The notes below the pieces were generated by a model that ran no database searches, was not told where the DNA came from, and saw only the letters and a program-made list of their open reading frames with translations. Of a stretch of DNA of 64,000 nucleotides, positions 1-9,117 are shown piece by piece. Within the stretch, counting starts at the first letter, position 1; each line of letters starts with the position of its first letter. Source of the DNA: Heliobacterium chlorum (GTDB taxonomy: Bacteria > Bacillota > Desulfitobacteriia > Heliobacteriales > Heliobacteriaceae); the NCBI RefSeq assembly GCF_014502795.1, contig NZ_JACVHF010000008.1, positions 62,001 through 126,000 of the forward strand, given 5' to 3'. The position numbers and the translations under genes were made by a program.

Positions 1-82
1 AGGCTCTTCGTTCGATGGGGCTCTGATCATAACAACCGGTCAGTATTCCTGCCAACAAACATAGCACAAGGATTCTACCCAT
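1..82 (-). CDS. GerAC-family spore germination lipoprotein, N-terminus only
   Basis: The reverse strand opens with ATG at 82 and encodes a short hydrophobic leader with a lipobox (LTGC, Cys at residue 17), followed by YDQSPIERRA. A lipobox followed within a few residues by an (I/L)E/N-R-A type motif is typical of GerAC subunits of germinant receptors, which are lipid-anchored on the outer face of the spore inner membrane. The start overlaps the end of the upstream permease gene by 8 bp, which implies translational coupling. The gene leaves the window after 27 codons, so the family call rests on the leader and on synteny. Confidence 0.75.
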   Translation of the reverse strand, partial: MGRILVLCLLAGILTGCYDQSPIERRA

Positions 83-1193
83 TATTCCGTCTCCTTGGCT
101 CTTCCTGAGAGAGGACATTGCTTTTTTTCATCACCGATATGATCAAAAAGAGCACCAGCAGCAGTGTCATCAGCCCCCCCCAAATGGGGCCTACATACAT
201 CAAAAAGTTACGAGCATTTTGAAAGGGCTCCATTGATGGTCGCAATGATAGAGCAGTGATGAAATAGGCCAAAACGACGGTGCGATAATTTTCCAATTGC
301 AACCACTGACCGATGGCCCGTGCTCCCGTAACGATCAGGCCTGACATGGCCGTTGTCGTGGGAAACATCCATAACAGAATTAGAAGAATATCTATCCTCT
401 GAAAAAAAACCATCTCCCGAAGGGTAGTCATTTTCACTTTTAGCGGTTGATCAAAGCTGGATGCCATCTCCATCCCTAACGTGCCGATGATCAAATAGAG
501 CGTCACCAAGAGATACAAAAGCCCTAAAAGGGTCAACCCGATCAATATCCGGTAGAGTTTTTGGCTGTGGCCGATCGCGTCGTTCAGAAATAAGGCTAGG
601 CCAAAGCCAAAAAAGACAGATAAGCTTCCATAAAACTCAGGTCTCATCCAGTAAGAAAAATCGAACTGGGTCAAAGGTCGAGCTAGGTTCGGATCAATAT
701 CTGAGGTGGAAAGAAAAAACATGATCGCCGTCAACGGAAAGATGATCACCAAATGCTCATCATTCGTCCGGGTGACGACTTCCGTTCCCATTAAGGCGAT
801 CCAACTGCTGATCGAGAGCAAGATCAGCATCAGCACGACGGGCGGTGTATTCGTTAAATGGACATCGGTAATCAATTCAGCAGCAATGCGGAATATCGGT
901 AAAGGCAAGGCAAAGTGAATAAACACGAGTGGGGCTGTCGCGAGTATACTGATCGTGGGCCCTAACAGTTGCCGGGCAATGCCGACGATGTTGTCTCTCG
1001 GGAATTTGGCACAGATCATGCCGGCCAAGATTGTCGGAATAAGCGCCACGATAGCTCCGGAAAAAAGCGGTGCAAAAGGGTTATAATTGACCGTTTGCAG
1101 CAGGTAGCCATGATAATAGAGGCCGGCACCAGAAACAAAAAATGAGGCTATCAGCAATCCAATCTGGATCATGGAAATCTCTTCTTTATACAT
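75..1193 (-). CDS. GerAB-family germinant receptor permease
   Basis: The 372-residue protein is almost entirely hydrophobic, with about ten membrane segments, and has the size of GerAB subunits, which are APC-superfamily proteins that sense or pass germinants in the spore inner membrane. The longer reading frame begins at 1292, but the ATG at 1193 (MYKEEISMIQ) is preceded by GAGGG at proper spacing and matches the usual short GerAB N-terminus. It overlaps a GerAC-like gene downstream. No GerAA-like gene precedes it: the next gene upstream is divergent. The family call is from sequence character and neighbourhood; the germinant is unknown. Confidence 0.85.
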   Translation of the reverse strand: MYKEEISMIQIGLLIASFFVSGAGLYYHGYLLQTVNYNPFAPLFSGAIVALIPTILAGMICAKFPRDNIVGIARQLLGPTISILATAPLVFIHFALPLPIFRIAAELITDVHLTNTPPVVLMLILLSISSWIALMGTEVVTRTNDEHLVIIFPLTAIMFFLSTSDIDPNLARPLTQFDFSYWMRPEFYGSLSVFFGFGLALFLNDAIGHSQKLYRILIGLTLLGLLYLLVTLYLIIGTLGMEMASSFDQPLKVKMTTLREMVFFQRIDILLILLWMFPTTTAMSGLIVTGARAIGQWLQLENYRTVVLAYFITALSLRPSMEPFQNARNFLMYVGPIWGGLMTLLLVLFLIISVMKKSNVLSQEEPRRRNNG

Positions 1194-1392
1194 CAACGAC
1201 CCTCTTCTTAACCATCCATGTTTTTCACCCTCTTGTATCTTTTCCCCAATCGAAAAAAGCATGCCCCAGAGGATTCCTATCTCGACAATCACAAATGATC
1301 TCGATTAGAATAGTTATTAGAGTTACAAACCCGGTTCGATACTCTCTGGGACATCAGGAATAGAGATTTTTAGGGGAGAGGGGATTTTCCAG

Positions 1393-1938
1393 TTGGCTAG
1401 AACAAAAAAAATAACGGTAGAACTATCCCCGGAACAACATCAGTGGCTTGAGGCTCAGTCGGAGATTACCGGTGACGATATTCCCGGATTAATCGGTAGC
1501 CTTATCAATGATGCCATCGCTAGAGACTCGCTGTCACGAATTCGCCCAGAATTAGAAACAGTCATAAAATCGACCGTTCGCAATGTGGTAGAAATGTCTA
1601 TCACCCAAAAAACCATGGTAGCCGTAAAACTGTTTGATGAAGCTGTTTCGCCGGCCATGAAAGCCTTTGGCAATCGGGTTACCGAAAGCGTATTTAAACT
1701 GGCTGATCGGGTGGAACGACTGGAAAAACAAATTGGGACGATGCAAAAAGGCCAAATGAGAGATGTGTCGGAAACTTCTGATGATGAAGGGTCTCCTCCT
1801 GTCTTAACACCTGCGGCTTCGGCGGCGAAAGGTCCTCTGAAAAGCAATGATAGCACTGTCTCAGGTGAATCAACTCGTAAAGAAGGTGTCCTCGTCGATT
1901 TGCGGGATCATCTGCTCGGCGGGAAATGGCCTGAGTAA
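1393..1938 (+). CDS. Uncharacterised protein with ribbon-helix-helix-like N-terminus
   Basis: I do not recognise this 181-residue protein. The first 45 residues (KKITVELSPEQHQWLEAQ and following) resemble the strand-helix-helix pattern of ribbon-helix-helix DNA-binding proteins. A helical middle contains a short coiled coil (VERLEKQIGTMQ, about 108-119), followed by a low-complexity Ser/Thr/Pro-rich linker and a short conserved-looking end (VLVDLRDHLLGG). Translation starts at TTG, 9 bp behind AGGGGAGAGGGG. It stands alone, divergent from the germination genes, and ends in a strong terminator. DNA binding is inferred only from the N-terminus. Confidence 0.6.
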   Translation: MARTKKITVELSPEQHQWLEAQSEITGDDIPGLIGSLINDAIARDSLSRIRPELETVIKSTVRNVVEMSITQKTMVAVKLFDEAVSPAMKAFGNRVTESVFKLADRVERLEKQIGTMQKGQMRDVSETSDDEGSPPVLTPAASAAKGPLKSNDSTVSGESTRKEGVLVDLRDHLLGGKWPE

Positions 1939-1987
1939 GCAAGAATATCCATAAAAAAAGGTTTCAAAATTGAAGTTACATAAACGC

Positions 1988-2034
1988 AAAAACCTCGTTA
2001 CTTTACTTGGCGGAACGAGGTTTTTGATTTTTTG
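1988..2034 (+). terminator. Rho-independent terminator
   Basis: A 12-bp perfect stem (AAAAACCTCGTT / AACGAGGTTTTT) with a 14-nt loop is followed by a T-rich run. It ends the 1393-1938 gene. Confidence 0.85.
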
Positions 2035-2036
2035 TT

Positions 2037-2064
2037 TTGACAGAAATATTTTCAATATTAAAAT
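2037..2064 (+). promoter_or_regulatory. SigA-type promoter for the NSS transporter
   Basis: TTGACA (2037-2042), 16 bp, then TAAAAT (2059-2064), about 80 bp ahead of the transporter start. It lies directly behind the preceding terminator. Confidence 0.6.
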
Positions 2065-2143
2065 ATCTCAAAAATAGACGGAATGGACTTAAAATAGATA
2101 AGCATAATTTTATTTCGCAAATAATATATAAGGAGTGATAGTG

Positions 2144-3514
2144 ATGCAGGAACCAAAAGCGAGTCGTGAGAAATTCTCCTCAGGTTTAGCCGTTTTCTTT
2201 GCTACTTTAGGTTCTGCCGTAGGTTTAGGAAACATATGGAAGTTTCCTTATTTGACCGGCGACAACGGCGGCGGTGCTTTTTTGTTAGTCTATTTCCTTT
2301 GTATTTTGCTGGTAGGTTTGCCCGTTATGGTGAGCGAATTTTACATCGGCCGTAAGACCCGTAAAAATGCCATCGGCGCTTTTGAACAGCTAAAACCGAA
2401 AACCGCATGGAAACATATTGGCTCGATGGGGGTCTTTGCCTCCGGGTTAATTATGTTCTTTTACAGTTGTGTTGCCGGATGGGTCTATTTTTATCTTTTC
2501 AAAGCGCTAATGGGAACTTTCTCAAATATCACCTTAGAGACAGCCAAATCCCAGTTTGGCAGTGTCGTTGTCAACTCGGTTACGCCTCTTCTTTGGCAAG
2601 CGATTGTCATGGTCGTTGTTTCCCTCATCCTAATCATGGGTGTCCAAAAAGGAATCGAAAAAATCACGAAAACCTTAATGCCTTTGCTGTTTTTATTGAT
2701 CATTATCTGTGATGTTCGCGCCCTGACACTTCCCGGCGCTTCGCAAGGTTTAAATTTCCTATTTCACGTCGATTTTGGCGCAGTGACGGGAACAGTGATT
2801 CTGACAGCTCTTGGACTGGCTTTCTTCAAACTCTCTCTCGGAATGGGCACAATGGTCACCTATAGCAGCTATTTTACCGATGAGGACAATCTCTTGTCCA
2901 CAGCTGCAAAAGTCGCCTTTGCGGATTTGGCTGTCTCTATGCTGGCCGGTATGGCCATTTTCCCTGCCGTTTTTGCCTTTGGTATGGAGCCAAGCGCCGG
3001 TCCCGGCCTGCTTTTCATGACTATTCCCCTCGTTTTTTCAAAAATGCCTGTCGGTAACGTCCTGCTTGTGGCCTTTTTCTTCCTCAGTTCCATTGCAGCG
3101 ACTACGGCGATGCTCTCCCTCGTTGAAGTACCTGTCGCTTATCTGTCGGAAGAACGGGGGCTGTCCCGAAAAGCATCGGTCTTGATCAGTGCCCTAGTCA
3201 TCGTTCTCTTTGGCGCCTTAGCATCCTTATCAGCAGACAGTTCTAGCCTTTTAGGCGGCATTACCTTTTTCGGCAAAGGGTTCTTCGACCTCTTTGATTT
3301 TATTTCCTCGAATATTATCTTGCCTTTGGGTGGTCTGCTCATCGCGCTGTTTATTGGTTATGGCGCCGACAAAGACGACATAAAAAAGGAACTCACGAAC
3401 CGCGGGAACTTGAAAATCGGCTGGATGATAGATCTATTTTTCTTTATCATTCGTTATATCACACCAGCTTTGCTGATTCTCGTTTTTATGAATTCCGTGG
3501 GAATTTTGTCGTAA
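2144..3514 (+). CDS. Sodium-dependent transporter, NSS (SNF) family
   Basis: The 456-residue, twelve-helix protein carries the NSS signature in helix 1 (GSAVGLGNIWKFPYL), where the unwound helix binds Na+ and substrate, followed by GGGAF. NSS proteins import amino acids or amine compounds with sodium. Several in-frame starts lie together; the ATG at 2144 is preferred because AAGGAG ends 8 bp before it. The gene is monocistronic, with its own promoter and downstream terminator. The substrate cannot be read from the sequence; bacterial homologues include tryptophan and branched-chain amino acid carriers. Confidence 0.92.
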   Translation: MQEPKASREKFSSGLAVFFATLGSAVGLGNIWKFPYLTGDNGGGAFLLVYFLCILLVGLPVMVSEFYIGRKTRKNAIGAFEQLKPKTAWKHIGSMGVFASGLIMFFYSCVAGWVYFYLFKALMGTFSNITLETAKSQFGSVVVNSVTPLLWQAIVMVVVSLILIMGVQKGIEKITKTLMPLLFLLIIICDVRALTLPGASQGLNFLFHVDFGAVTGTVILTALGLAFFKLSLGMGTMVTYSSYFTDEDNLLSTAAKVAFADLAVSMLAGMAIFPAVFAFGMEPSAGPGLLFMTIPLVFSKMPVGNVLLVAFFFLSSIAATTAMLSLVEVPVAYLSEERGLSRKASVLISALVIVLFGALASLSADSSSLLGGITFFGKGFFDLFDFISSNIILPLGGLLIALFIGYGADKDDIKKELTNRGNLKIGWMIDLFFFIIRYITPALLILVFMNSVGILS

Positions 3515-3614
3515 TCCGTCAGGCACGGTTTTGGGCAGGTTTTCTGACTCGGCGCTTGTGTAAACAATATTTTTTTGAAACGAAACCACTGAATAAATGT
3601 ATTTTTACTGATCT

Positions 3615-3647
3615 GGCTGGCCCAAAAAATTGGGCCAGCCTATTTAT
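3615..3647 (+). terminator. Terminator behind the NSS gene
   Basis: An 11-bp perfect stem GGCTGGCCCAA / TTGGGCCAGCC with a 4-nt A loop and a T-rich tail, about 100 nt after the stop codon. Confidence 0.75.
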
Positions 3648-3707
3648 ATTTACCATAAAATATTTTTCTCATTTACTAATATTCGACATCACGACCATTA
3701 TCATCAC

Positions 3708-3716
3708 TGCTATAAT
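3708..3716 (+). promoter_or_regulatory. Extended -10 promoter
   Basis: TGCTATAAT is an extended -10 element about 70 bp before the chemoreceptor-like gene. The -35 region is poor, which is compatible with an extended -10 promoter. Confidence 0.45.
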
Positions 3717-3786
3717 TAAACATAACACTGTTTCGATGTGGTTAATTGCGTTCGAATGGTAGAAACGAAGTAAGGAGTGATTGCCG

Positions 3787-4614
3787 TTGCTCAGAGGACA
3801 GGAATTTATTGACGCGCTAAAGATTGTCGCCCCCGGGTTAAAAGAGATCCTTGGCAAAGACTTCGTATTGGTAATTACAGACCGTGAGCAGTTTCTTGAT
3901 TACTACCCCGCAGATACGTTCGATCTCAATATTCAGCGTGGGAATCAAATCCCTCAGGGGGATCCTCTCCGGCTGGCGATGGCGCAGGGACACGCCCAAA
4001 ACAATAATATTCCCAAAGAGGTGTTCGGTGTACCTTTTAAGGCTAGAGCAGTTCCCATTTATGATGATAATGGCTCTATCATGGGGGGTATCGGCGTTGG
4101 AGTCAGCATGGAAACAGAGGCATCCGTCATGGAGTTGTCTCACCATTTGCAAAATTCCATGCAAGAATCAGCCAAAGCTCTCGAACAAATCGCTTCGACT
4201 TCAGAGACAATTAACGAGATTGAACAGGTCCTCCACCAACACGTCAGGGCGATTTCAAACGCTGCAAAACAGATCAAGTCAGTTTTAGCGTTTGTGCAGA
4301 AAATGGCTGCTCAGACACAGATGTTAAGCATCAACGCATCGATCGAGTCGGCCCGCTCCGGTGAGTCGGGACGCGGTTTTGGCATCGTCGCTCAAGAAAT
4401 TGGCAAGCTTTCATTAGATTCCAAAACTACAACCGATCAAATTAAGACTTTGACCGATCAAATTGAAGAAAAAATCAACGCTGCCATTAACGGATCGGAA
4501 AACGTTTTAAAAGCGAACCAGGATCAAAGCATAGGCATTCAAAAAATTACGGCGACGGTTCAGGAATTGACGGCTATATCAGAGCAGTTGGCGCTGATTG
4601 CTCAGGATCTATAA
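3787..4614 (+). CDS. Soluble methyl-accepting chemotaxis-like protein
   Basis: A 275-residue protein without membrane helices. Residues 1-115 form a sensor-like domain (ending in GSIMGGIGVGVSM, reminiscent of PAS/Cache-type folds). The rest is helical and contains the chemoreceptor hairpin tip (AAQTQMLSINASIESARSGE, then GRGFGIVAQEIGKLS), with Ser replacing Ala at two usually invariant positions. It would signal from the cytoplasm to CheA/CheW or a similar partner. TTG at 3787 is 9 bp behind AAGGAG; TTG at 3781 is the alternative. It has a paralogue at 7260-8114. Confidence 0.8.
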   Translation: MLRGQEFIDALKIVAPGLKEILGKDFVLVITDREQFLDYYPADTFDLNIQRGNQIPQGDPLRLAMAQGHAQNNNIPKEVFGVPFKARAVPIYDDNGSIMGGIGVGVSMETEASVMELSHHLQNSMQESAKALEQIASTSETINEIEQVLHQHVRAISNAAKQIKSVLAFVQKMAAQTQMLSINASIESARSGESGRGFGIVAQEIGKLSLDSKTTTDQIKTLTDQIEEKINAAINGSENVLKANQDQSIGIQKITATVQELTAISEQLALIAQDL

Positions 4615-4628
4615 GATTCTTCTACATA

Positions 4629-4675
4629 AAAGGAAAGAGCCTTCCCTATGCTAGGGGAGGCTCTTTCCTTTTGTT
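4629..4675 (+). terminator. Terminator shared by convergent genes
   Basis: A long stem (AAAGGAAAGAGCC / GGCTCTTTCCTTT) followed by T-rich sequence separates the convergent chemoreceptor-like and surface-protein genes. Confidence 0.8.
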
Positions 4676-4680
4676 TCTTA

Positions 4681-7116
4681 TTATCGGCTCGGCTTGTATA
4701 GGCCGATCATCCATTTGTAGAGGTCATCATAAATCGCCCGGATCTTCGCATCAGAACTTCGACTTACAGTAACGAGGGTCTTAGACTCAGCATAATAAAC
4801 ATTTGTAGTTGGACCGTCAAAGCCCAATTCATGAGCACGGTTCAGTTGCTTGTAGAATAACTGATAATACTGAGGATCTTTCAACAGTCTGTCGTCGCAT
4901 TCCAGTTCTACTCCCATTCGATACTGGCGTGCTAGATCTGCCGTTCGCATCATCCGCTCATCGGAACGTTTCGGATCTTCTGCATAATAGTTGGGCTGTA
5001 AAAAGGCGTAGTGGAAGCCATAGGAACGCCAATCATCATAACCATTGGCCCCATGGAAGGGAATCCAGAAAAAATTCTGTTCCTTCGCCCGAACCAGCCG
5101 AGCGGTGCCTTGGACTAGTTCTTTTTCGCCAGGAATACGCGCGTCCATCGTTTCGGCATACCAGTAGATGCCGGCCAACTCGAGATGTTCAAAATGAGCT
5201 TGTTCCCATCGACTCAACAGTTGCCCATAAAACCAGTCTACAGCAGCGAGGCGGTTCTTTAAGGCTGCTTCTTTACCCAGTTTTTCTACGTCAAAAGACA
5301 AAGACGGACCACTCTGTTCTAAACTGCCAAAACTATTTTGTTTCGGATCGGGATAGGGTATGGTGAGAATTACTTTTTCTTTTTCCGTCGTCCCCATCAC
5401 TTTGTTCATCGAGGACAGGGCATCGTTTAAAGCGTTCAATTGAAGGGATGGAGTAAAGAGGTCATCTAGATAGGCTTGCCATTCATCGCGGCTGCTTCCA
5501 ACCGTACTATAAGGCAGGAAGAGAATCGAATCAAACATACGGCCTGTCAGAGAGCCTTTTTGGTCCTGGTGGGCGATCATCGGTAAAAAATCAGCGCTCG
5601 TCCAGGTCCCTCTAGCCTCATGACCACCTGTATAAGCCAGCAAAATGTCATTCATACCAGGAACCTGTAAATATGTAGGTTCTGGTGCAGGCGCTGGCGC
5701 TTTAAGTGCTTCAGCAGCACGATCCTCTTTGGGTAATAGGAGTGGTTTTGAAGGTTCTGATCCTCCTGTCACAGATAAACGTCGTGCAAAAGTCCATATG
5801 TCTACAGGGAATCTGATTTTTATGTATCGCGTCGATACAGAAGGAAACTGGAGTGCTAGCGTTCGTGTCTGAACCGTCTTGTCTGAGGGAGGTATGTCAT
5901 GGCGGGCTTGACCGAGATAGCTCCAGTTCTGTCCATCTGTTGAAACATAGGAACGCATATATTCTGGAAAACGGATCGCAGAGGCGATGTCTTGCATGAA
6001 TTCCATTGATACGGAGGACACCGGTTGAGACGACCCTAGATCAACGATGATGTCACGGTCTTCCTGACGATAAAAGCCGGTCCAAGTATCGCTTTTTGCT
6101 CCGATGCCCTCTTCCGGCCCCGGATAGGATGTAGATTCAGTCTGTTGAAAAACCTGATCCGGTTTATCGGAAACGATCCTATAGGTAAAGGGGATTTCCT
6201 TTGCCCCATGTTCCCTATCGGATTTCCCAGAAGAAAGAGTTCCCTTCGATTTGTCCGTGTCAACCTTTTTTGCAGAACTGCCGCCATAGAAATTCACCAT
6301 CACATCGTAAGCAGAATAGCCTGCATTGACGGTCACAGTTCCCTTTTTGTTTATGGAATCACCGAAAACAAATTGACCTTGCGGCGAGAGGGAACCCAAG
6401 TCGGGAACATCAGTCCCATAAACAGGTGTAAAGGGAAGTTCTTCTTTGAGTTCTGGAATCTCCAGGGGGGTTGGATAGCCTTTTTTGATATCCAGACTCC
6501 GAGTACTGATGATATCAAAGGCCCGTAATGCCTGGCTGTGCCTCCTGTTGGCGATCGCAGCAGCAACCGCTTCAGCTTCTGCTGCAGTCAGAGGCGCTTG
6601 CGGCTCAAAATTACCTGCACGCAGAGGAATCCAGCCTTGTTGTGCGATAAAGGCGACACCTGTTTTCGCATAGTCCGCTACAGCTGATCCGTCTGGATAG
6701 GGAATGTAAGACAAAGGCACCGACGGATCTCCAAGGGCTCTCCATATAAGCAAGGCTGCATCCTGTCGAGTGATCGGCAAATGGGGTTCGATTGGATCGC
6801 CCGGCGAGAGAATCCCCAGCGCAACCATAGCCTCCACATACCCGAACTCGGCTGTGTATCGAGGAACATCGCCATAGCTCGCTTTAACAGGATATAAGGG
6901 CTGAATTCCAAGTGCTTTCGCAAGTGACACGGAAAAAGTCAATCCTGTTATCGGCTGTTCCTTTGTATCCTCTTTTTCAGCCGTCGGCACAGGATTTTCT
7001 GCTCTCGCAGCAGCGATGCCAACGAGCGAGCCGTCATAACCATTTCCCGTTGGGACTATGGAAGAACTGGTAACTAAAAGAGCGGAAAGGCAGAATGCCC
7101 ATTTTTTCAATCGCAT
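4681..7116 (-). CDS. Secreted SLH/DUF4855 surface protein
   Basis: An 811-residue exported protein. A signal peptide ends near residue 39 (AAARA-EN). Two degenerate S-layer-homology repeats follow (about 77-128 and 133-190, e.g. GYVEAMVALGILSPGDP and PLTAAEAEAVAAAI), suggesting attachment to cell-wall polymer. A discoidin-like beta domain lies around 340-455 (VDLGSSQPVSSVSMEF ... RYIKIRFP). From about 490 to the end is a DUF4855 region, a TIM-barrel-like domain seen in glycoside-hydrolase-type surface proteins. The enzymatic activity is unproven. It lies between two soluble chemoreceptor-like genes and is probably transcribed alone. Confidence 0.82.
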   Translation of the reverse strand: MRLKKWAFCLSALLVTSSSIVPTGNGYDGSLVGIAAARAENPVPTAEKEDTKEQPITGLTFSVSLAKALGIQPLYPVKASYGDVPRYTAEFGYVEAMVALGILSPGDPIEPHLPITRQDAALLIWRALGDPSVPLSYIPYPDGSAVADYAKTGVAFIAQQGWIPLRAGNFEPQAPLTAAEAEAVAAAIANRRHSQALRAFDIISTRSLDIKKGYPTPLEIPELKEELPFTPVYGTDVPDLGSLSPQGQFVFGDSINKKGTVTVNAGYSAYDVMVNFYGGSSAKKVDTDKSKGTLSSGKSDREHGAKEIPFTYRIVSDKPDQVFQQTESTSYPGPEEGIGAKSDTWTGFYRQEDRDIIVDLGSSQPVSSVSMEFMQDIASAIRFPEYMRSYVSTDGQNWSYLGQARHDIPPSDKTVQTRTLALQFPSVSTRYIKIRFPVDIWTFARRLSVTGGSEPSKPLLLPKEDRAAEALKAPAPAPEPTYLQVPGMNDILLAYTGGHEARGTWTSADFLPMIAHQDQKGSLTGRMFDSILFLPYSTVGSSRDEWQAYLDDLFTPSLQLNALNDALSSMNKVMGTTEKEKVILTIPYPDPKQNSFGSLEQSGPSLSFDVEKLGKEAALKNRLAAVDWFYGQLLSRWEQAHFEHLELAGIYWYAETMDARIPGEKELVQGTARLVRAKEQNFFWIPFHGANGYDDWRSYGFHYAFLQPNYYAEDPKRSDERMMRTADLARQYRMGVELECDDRLLKDPQYYQLFYKQLNRAHELGFDGPTTNVYYAESKTLVTVSRSSDAKIRAIYDDLYKWMIGLYKPSR

Positions 7117-7203
7117 TTTTTATGTACTTCTCCCATCTCGGGTATATTTTTCAAAAGGTTATGTAGAGATTTCGACGATATTGTTCTTGATTCCTTTTTA
7201 TAG

Positions 7204-7246
7204 GCGTAAAAAAAGTCGTTGAGACGTCTTTTAACGTCAACGACTT
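7204..7246 (-). terminator. Terminator behind the second chemoreceptor-like gene
   Basis: Reading on the minus strand, AAGTCGTTGA pairs with TCAACGACTT and is followed by seven T residues. Confidence 0.85.
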
Positions 7247-7259
7247 AAGATCATTTTTT

Positions 7260-8114
7260 CTAACCGTAACGAGCGATCCCGTAAAGTTGCTCGATGTTTC
7301 CATGTAAATCTTCCAAAGAGGCGCTTACTTCCTCTGTCGTGGCCGCTTGGGATTGAGCTAACCGCTCTATCTCAGCTAGGTGAATTCGGTTTCCCTTAAC
7401 ATTTTCGACCATCTGCTGTAAGCCATTGCGGATCACCTTAGCATTCTCTGTGGTGTCATAAGCCAACTTCCGGATTTCCTCAGCCACAATGGAGAACCCT
7501 CGCCCCAACTCGCCGGCCCGTGCCGCTTCAATCGCCGCGTTTAAGCCGAGCAACTGGGTCTGCGCCGCCACTTGGTCAACCAGTTGGATGGCTTTTTCCA
7601 TGATGTCAAGCCCTTCCATCAATCGTTGCCCCGATGTGGCGATAGCTTCAATCTCCGTCACCAATCCCTCAGCGGCAACGGTGATGTTTGTGCCCATGGT
7701 GGCCAATTGGTTTGTCGAATGTTCCAAGTTTTGAGCCATTGCTTCAATTTTTAATTGATTCTTCATTGCCGTTGTCGTCGAAATGGCTCCGACGACACGA
7801 TTACCTTCATAGATGGGAATGGAGACAGCCGTGTAGGGAAATCCGTAGAGTGATTGTTCTTTCTCGACCCGACGAAGGATTTTTTTACCTTGTTTAATAG
7901 CTTCATAGGTAACCATTCCCGGTTTTAGGTAAGGGGACTTGTCGAAGTGAAATTGAATCTCTTTCCCGTCTTTACACCAAAGGAACTTTTCCGTATCGGA
8001 AACACCTAAAAAATTTCTTCCGTCCAGCAAGTCATAAAAGTTATCGGCCATAGACAGAACCTTTTGAATTCCCCGGGGCAATTCTGCCTCATTGCCCGGA
8101 AATATAAGCGCCAT
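7260..8114 (-). CDS. Soluble methyl-accepting chemotaxis-like protein
   Basis: A 284-residue protein with no membrane helix, built like the 3787-4614 product: an N-terminal sensor-like domain (about 1-120; [14 protein letters not shown] marks its end) followed by a helical signalling part. The hairpin tip is canonical ([20 protein letters not shown], then [18 protein letters not shown]). This variant keeps the consensus residues that its paralogue has lost. The ATG at 8114 is preceded by AAAGGGGGG. No chemotaxis kinase genes are nearby, so its partner is unknown. Confidence 0.85.
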   Translation of the reverse strand: MALIFPGNEAELPRGIQKVLSMADNFYDLLDGRNFLGVSDTEKFLWCKDGKEIQFHFDKSPYLKPGMVTYEAIKQGKKILRRVEKEQSLYGFPYTAVSIPIYEGNRVVGAISTTTAMKNQLKIEAMAQNLEHSTNQLATMGTNITVAAEGLVTEIEAIATSGQRLMEGLDIMEKAIQLVDQVAAQTQLLGLNAAIEAARAGELGRGFSIVAEEIRKLAYDTTENAKVIRNGLQQMVENVKGNRIHLAEIERLAQSQAATTEEVSASLEDLHGNIEQLYGIARYG

Positions 8115-8274
8115 AATGCCCCCCTTTCTTGAACGAATCTTTCGTCCATTTAACGTTTATGCAATTGATTAATTCGATAATTCTGAAAAAATACCTTCTG
8201 TTTTTTCTATTATTTTCTTATTTTTGAAAATTTGTCTTTCCATCTTAAATAACAACAATGAGGAGGAATCACTA

Positions 8275-9063
8275 ATGAAGATTTATGACATGGCATGGAC
8301 AGAGATCGCAAATATCGATTTCAGTCGAAGCATACTGTTTATCCCTATCGCCCCGGTGGAAGAGCATGGCCCCCATCTACCTACCGGGGTGGATTGTTTG
8401 ACTGCGGAGGAAGCCTGCCGACGTTGCGATGCTTCACTAGAAGAGCTGACCGGCTTGAAACCCTTTGTCTTCCCCTTAATTCCTCTAGGTTCAGCGCCGG
8501 AAACAGCCGATTTCCCAGGCACGATTTCCTTACCTGAGAAATTGCTGACCAGCCTTGTTCAGCAGACTTTACTCCAAGCCTCTCGATGGGGTTTTCGTTA
8601 TTGTGTCGTCGTATCTCCTCATGGTTCACCGTCTCACTTAGCCAGTATTCATGCGGCTATTCGTTCCGCGGAAGCACAAGGGACCATCCAAGGGGCTGAG
8701 CCTTTCGCTCGCTGGATCTATAGCCGGCCGACAAAAAACGGTTCCATACCGGATATTCATGCCGGACAGTATGAAACATCCCTGATGCTTGCGCTTCATC
8801 CTCAGCTCGTTAAAACAACTCTTTTGCCAAATTTACTCCCCTGTTCGATCAGAGATATGCGAGGACCTGGTACCTGGAAAAGTAAAGGGGCCCTGGATGG
8901 TTACCTAGGCTCTCCTGCAGAAGCGACGTTTGAATTAGGCGAAAAAGCCCTTCCCTTTTTCCATCTTTGGATCGAAGCAGCGAAAGAACTGCATAAGGGA
9001 ATAAGAAATAATCTTCCACCTTTTCTAGAGGCGAAGGTTCAGATGATCCTTTCAGAAATGTAA
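8275..9063 (+). CDS. Creatininase-family amidohydrolase
   Basis: A 262-residue protein with the creatininase-family metal-site motifs: PVEEHGPHLPTGVD near residue 28 and HAGQYETSLML near residue 162. The family hydrolyses cyclic or linear amides (creatinine, or formamide intermediates such as FAPy in deazaflavin and riboflavin-related pathways) with a binuclear metal centre. The ATG at 8275 is 8 bp behind AGGAGG and is preferred over the upstream in-frame start at 8224. It is monocistronic; an inverted repeat follows it at 9075-9105 but lacks a T-run. The physiological substrate cannot be inferred from its neighbours. Confidence 0.85.
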   Translation: MKIYDMAWTEIANIDFSRSILFIPIAPVEEHGPHLPTGVDCLTAEEACRRCDASLEELTGLKPFVFPLIPLGSAPETADFPGTISLPEKLLTSLVQQTLLQASRWGFRYCVVVSPHGSPSHLASIHAAIRSAEAQGTIQGAEPFARWIYSRPTKNGSIPDIHAGQYETSLMLALHPQLVKTTLLPNLLPCSIRDMRGPGTWKSKGALDGYLGSPAEATFELGEKALPFFHLWIEAAKELHKGIRNNLPPFLEAKVQMILSEM

Positions 9064-9117
9064 CCTGATATAAAAGAGCCAGGCAGCGACTTTCCGCCTG
9101 GCTCCGCGAACACAAAC

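Noticed and set aside
9075-9105. Terminator after the creatininase-family gene
   Set aside because: The inverted repeat (AGAGCCAGGC / GCCTGGCTC) is good but no T-run follows on the plus strand, so termination is doubtful.
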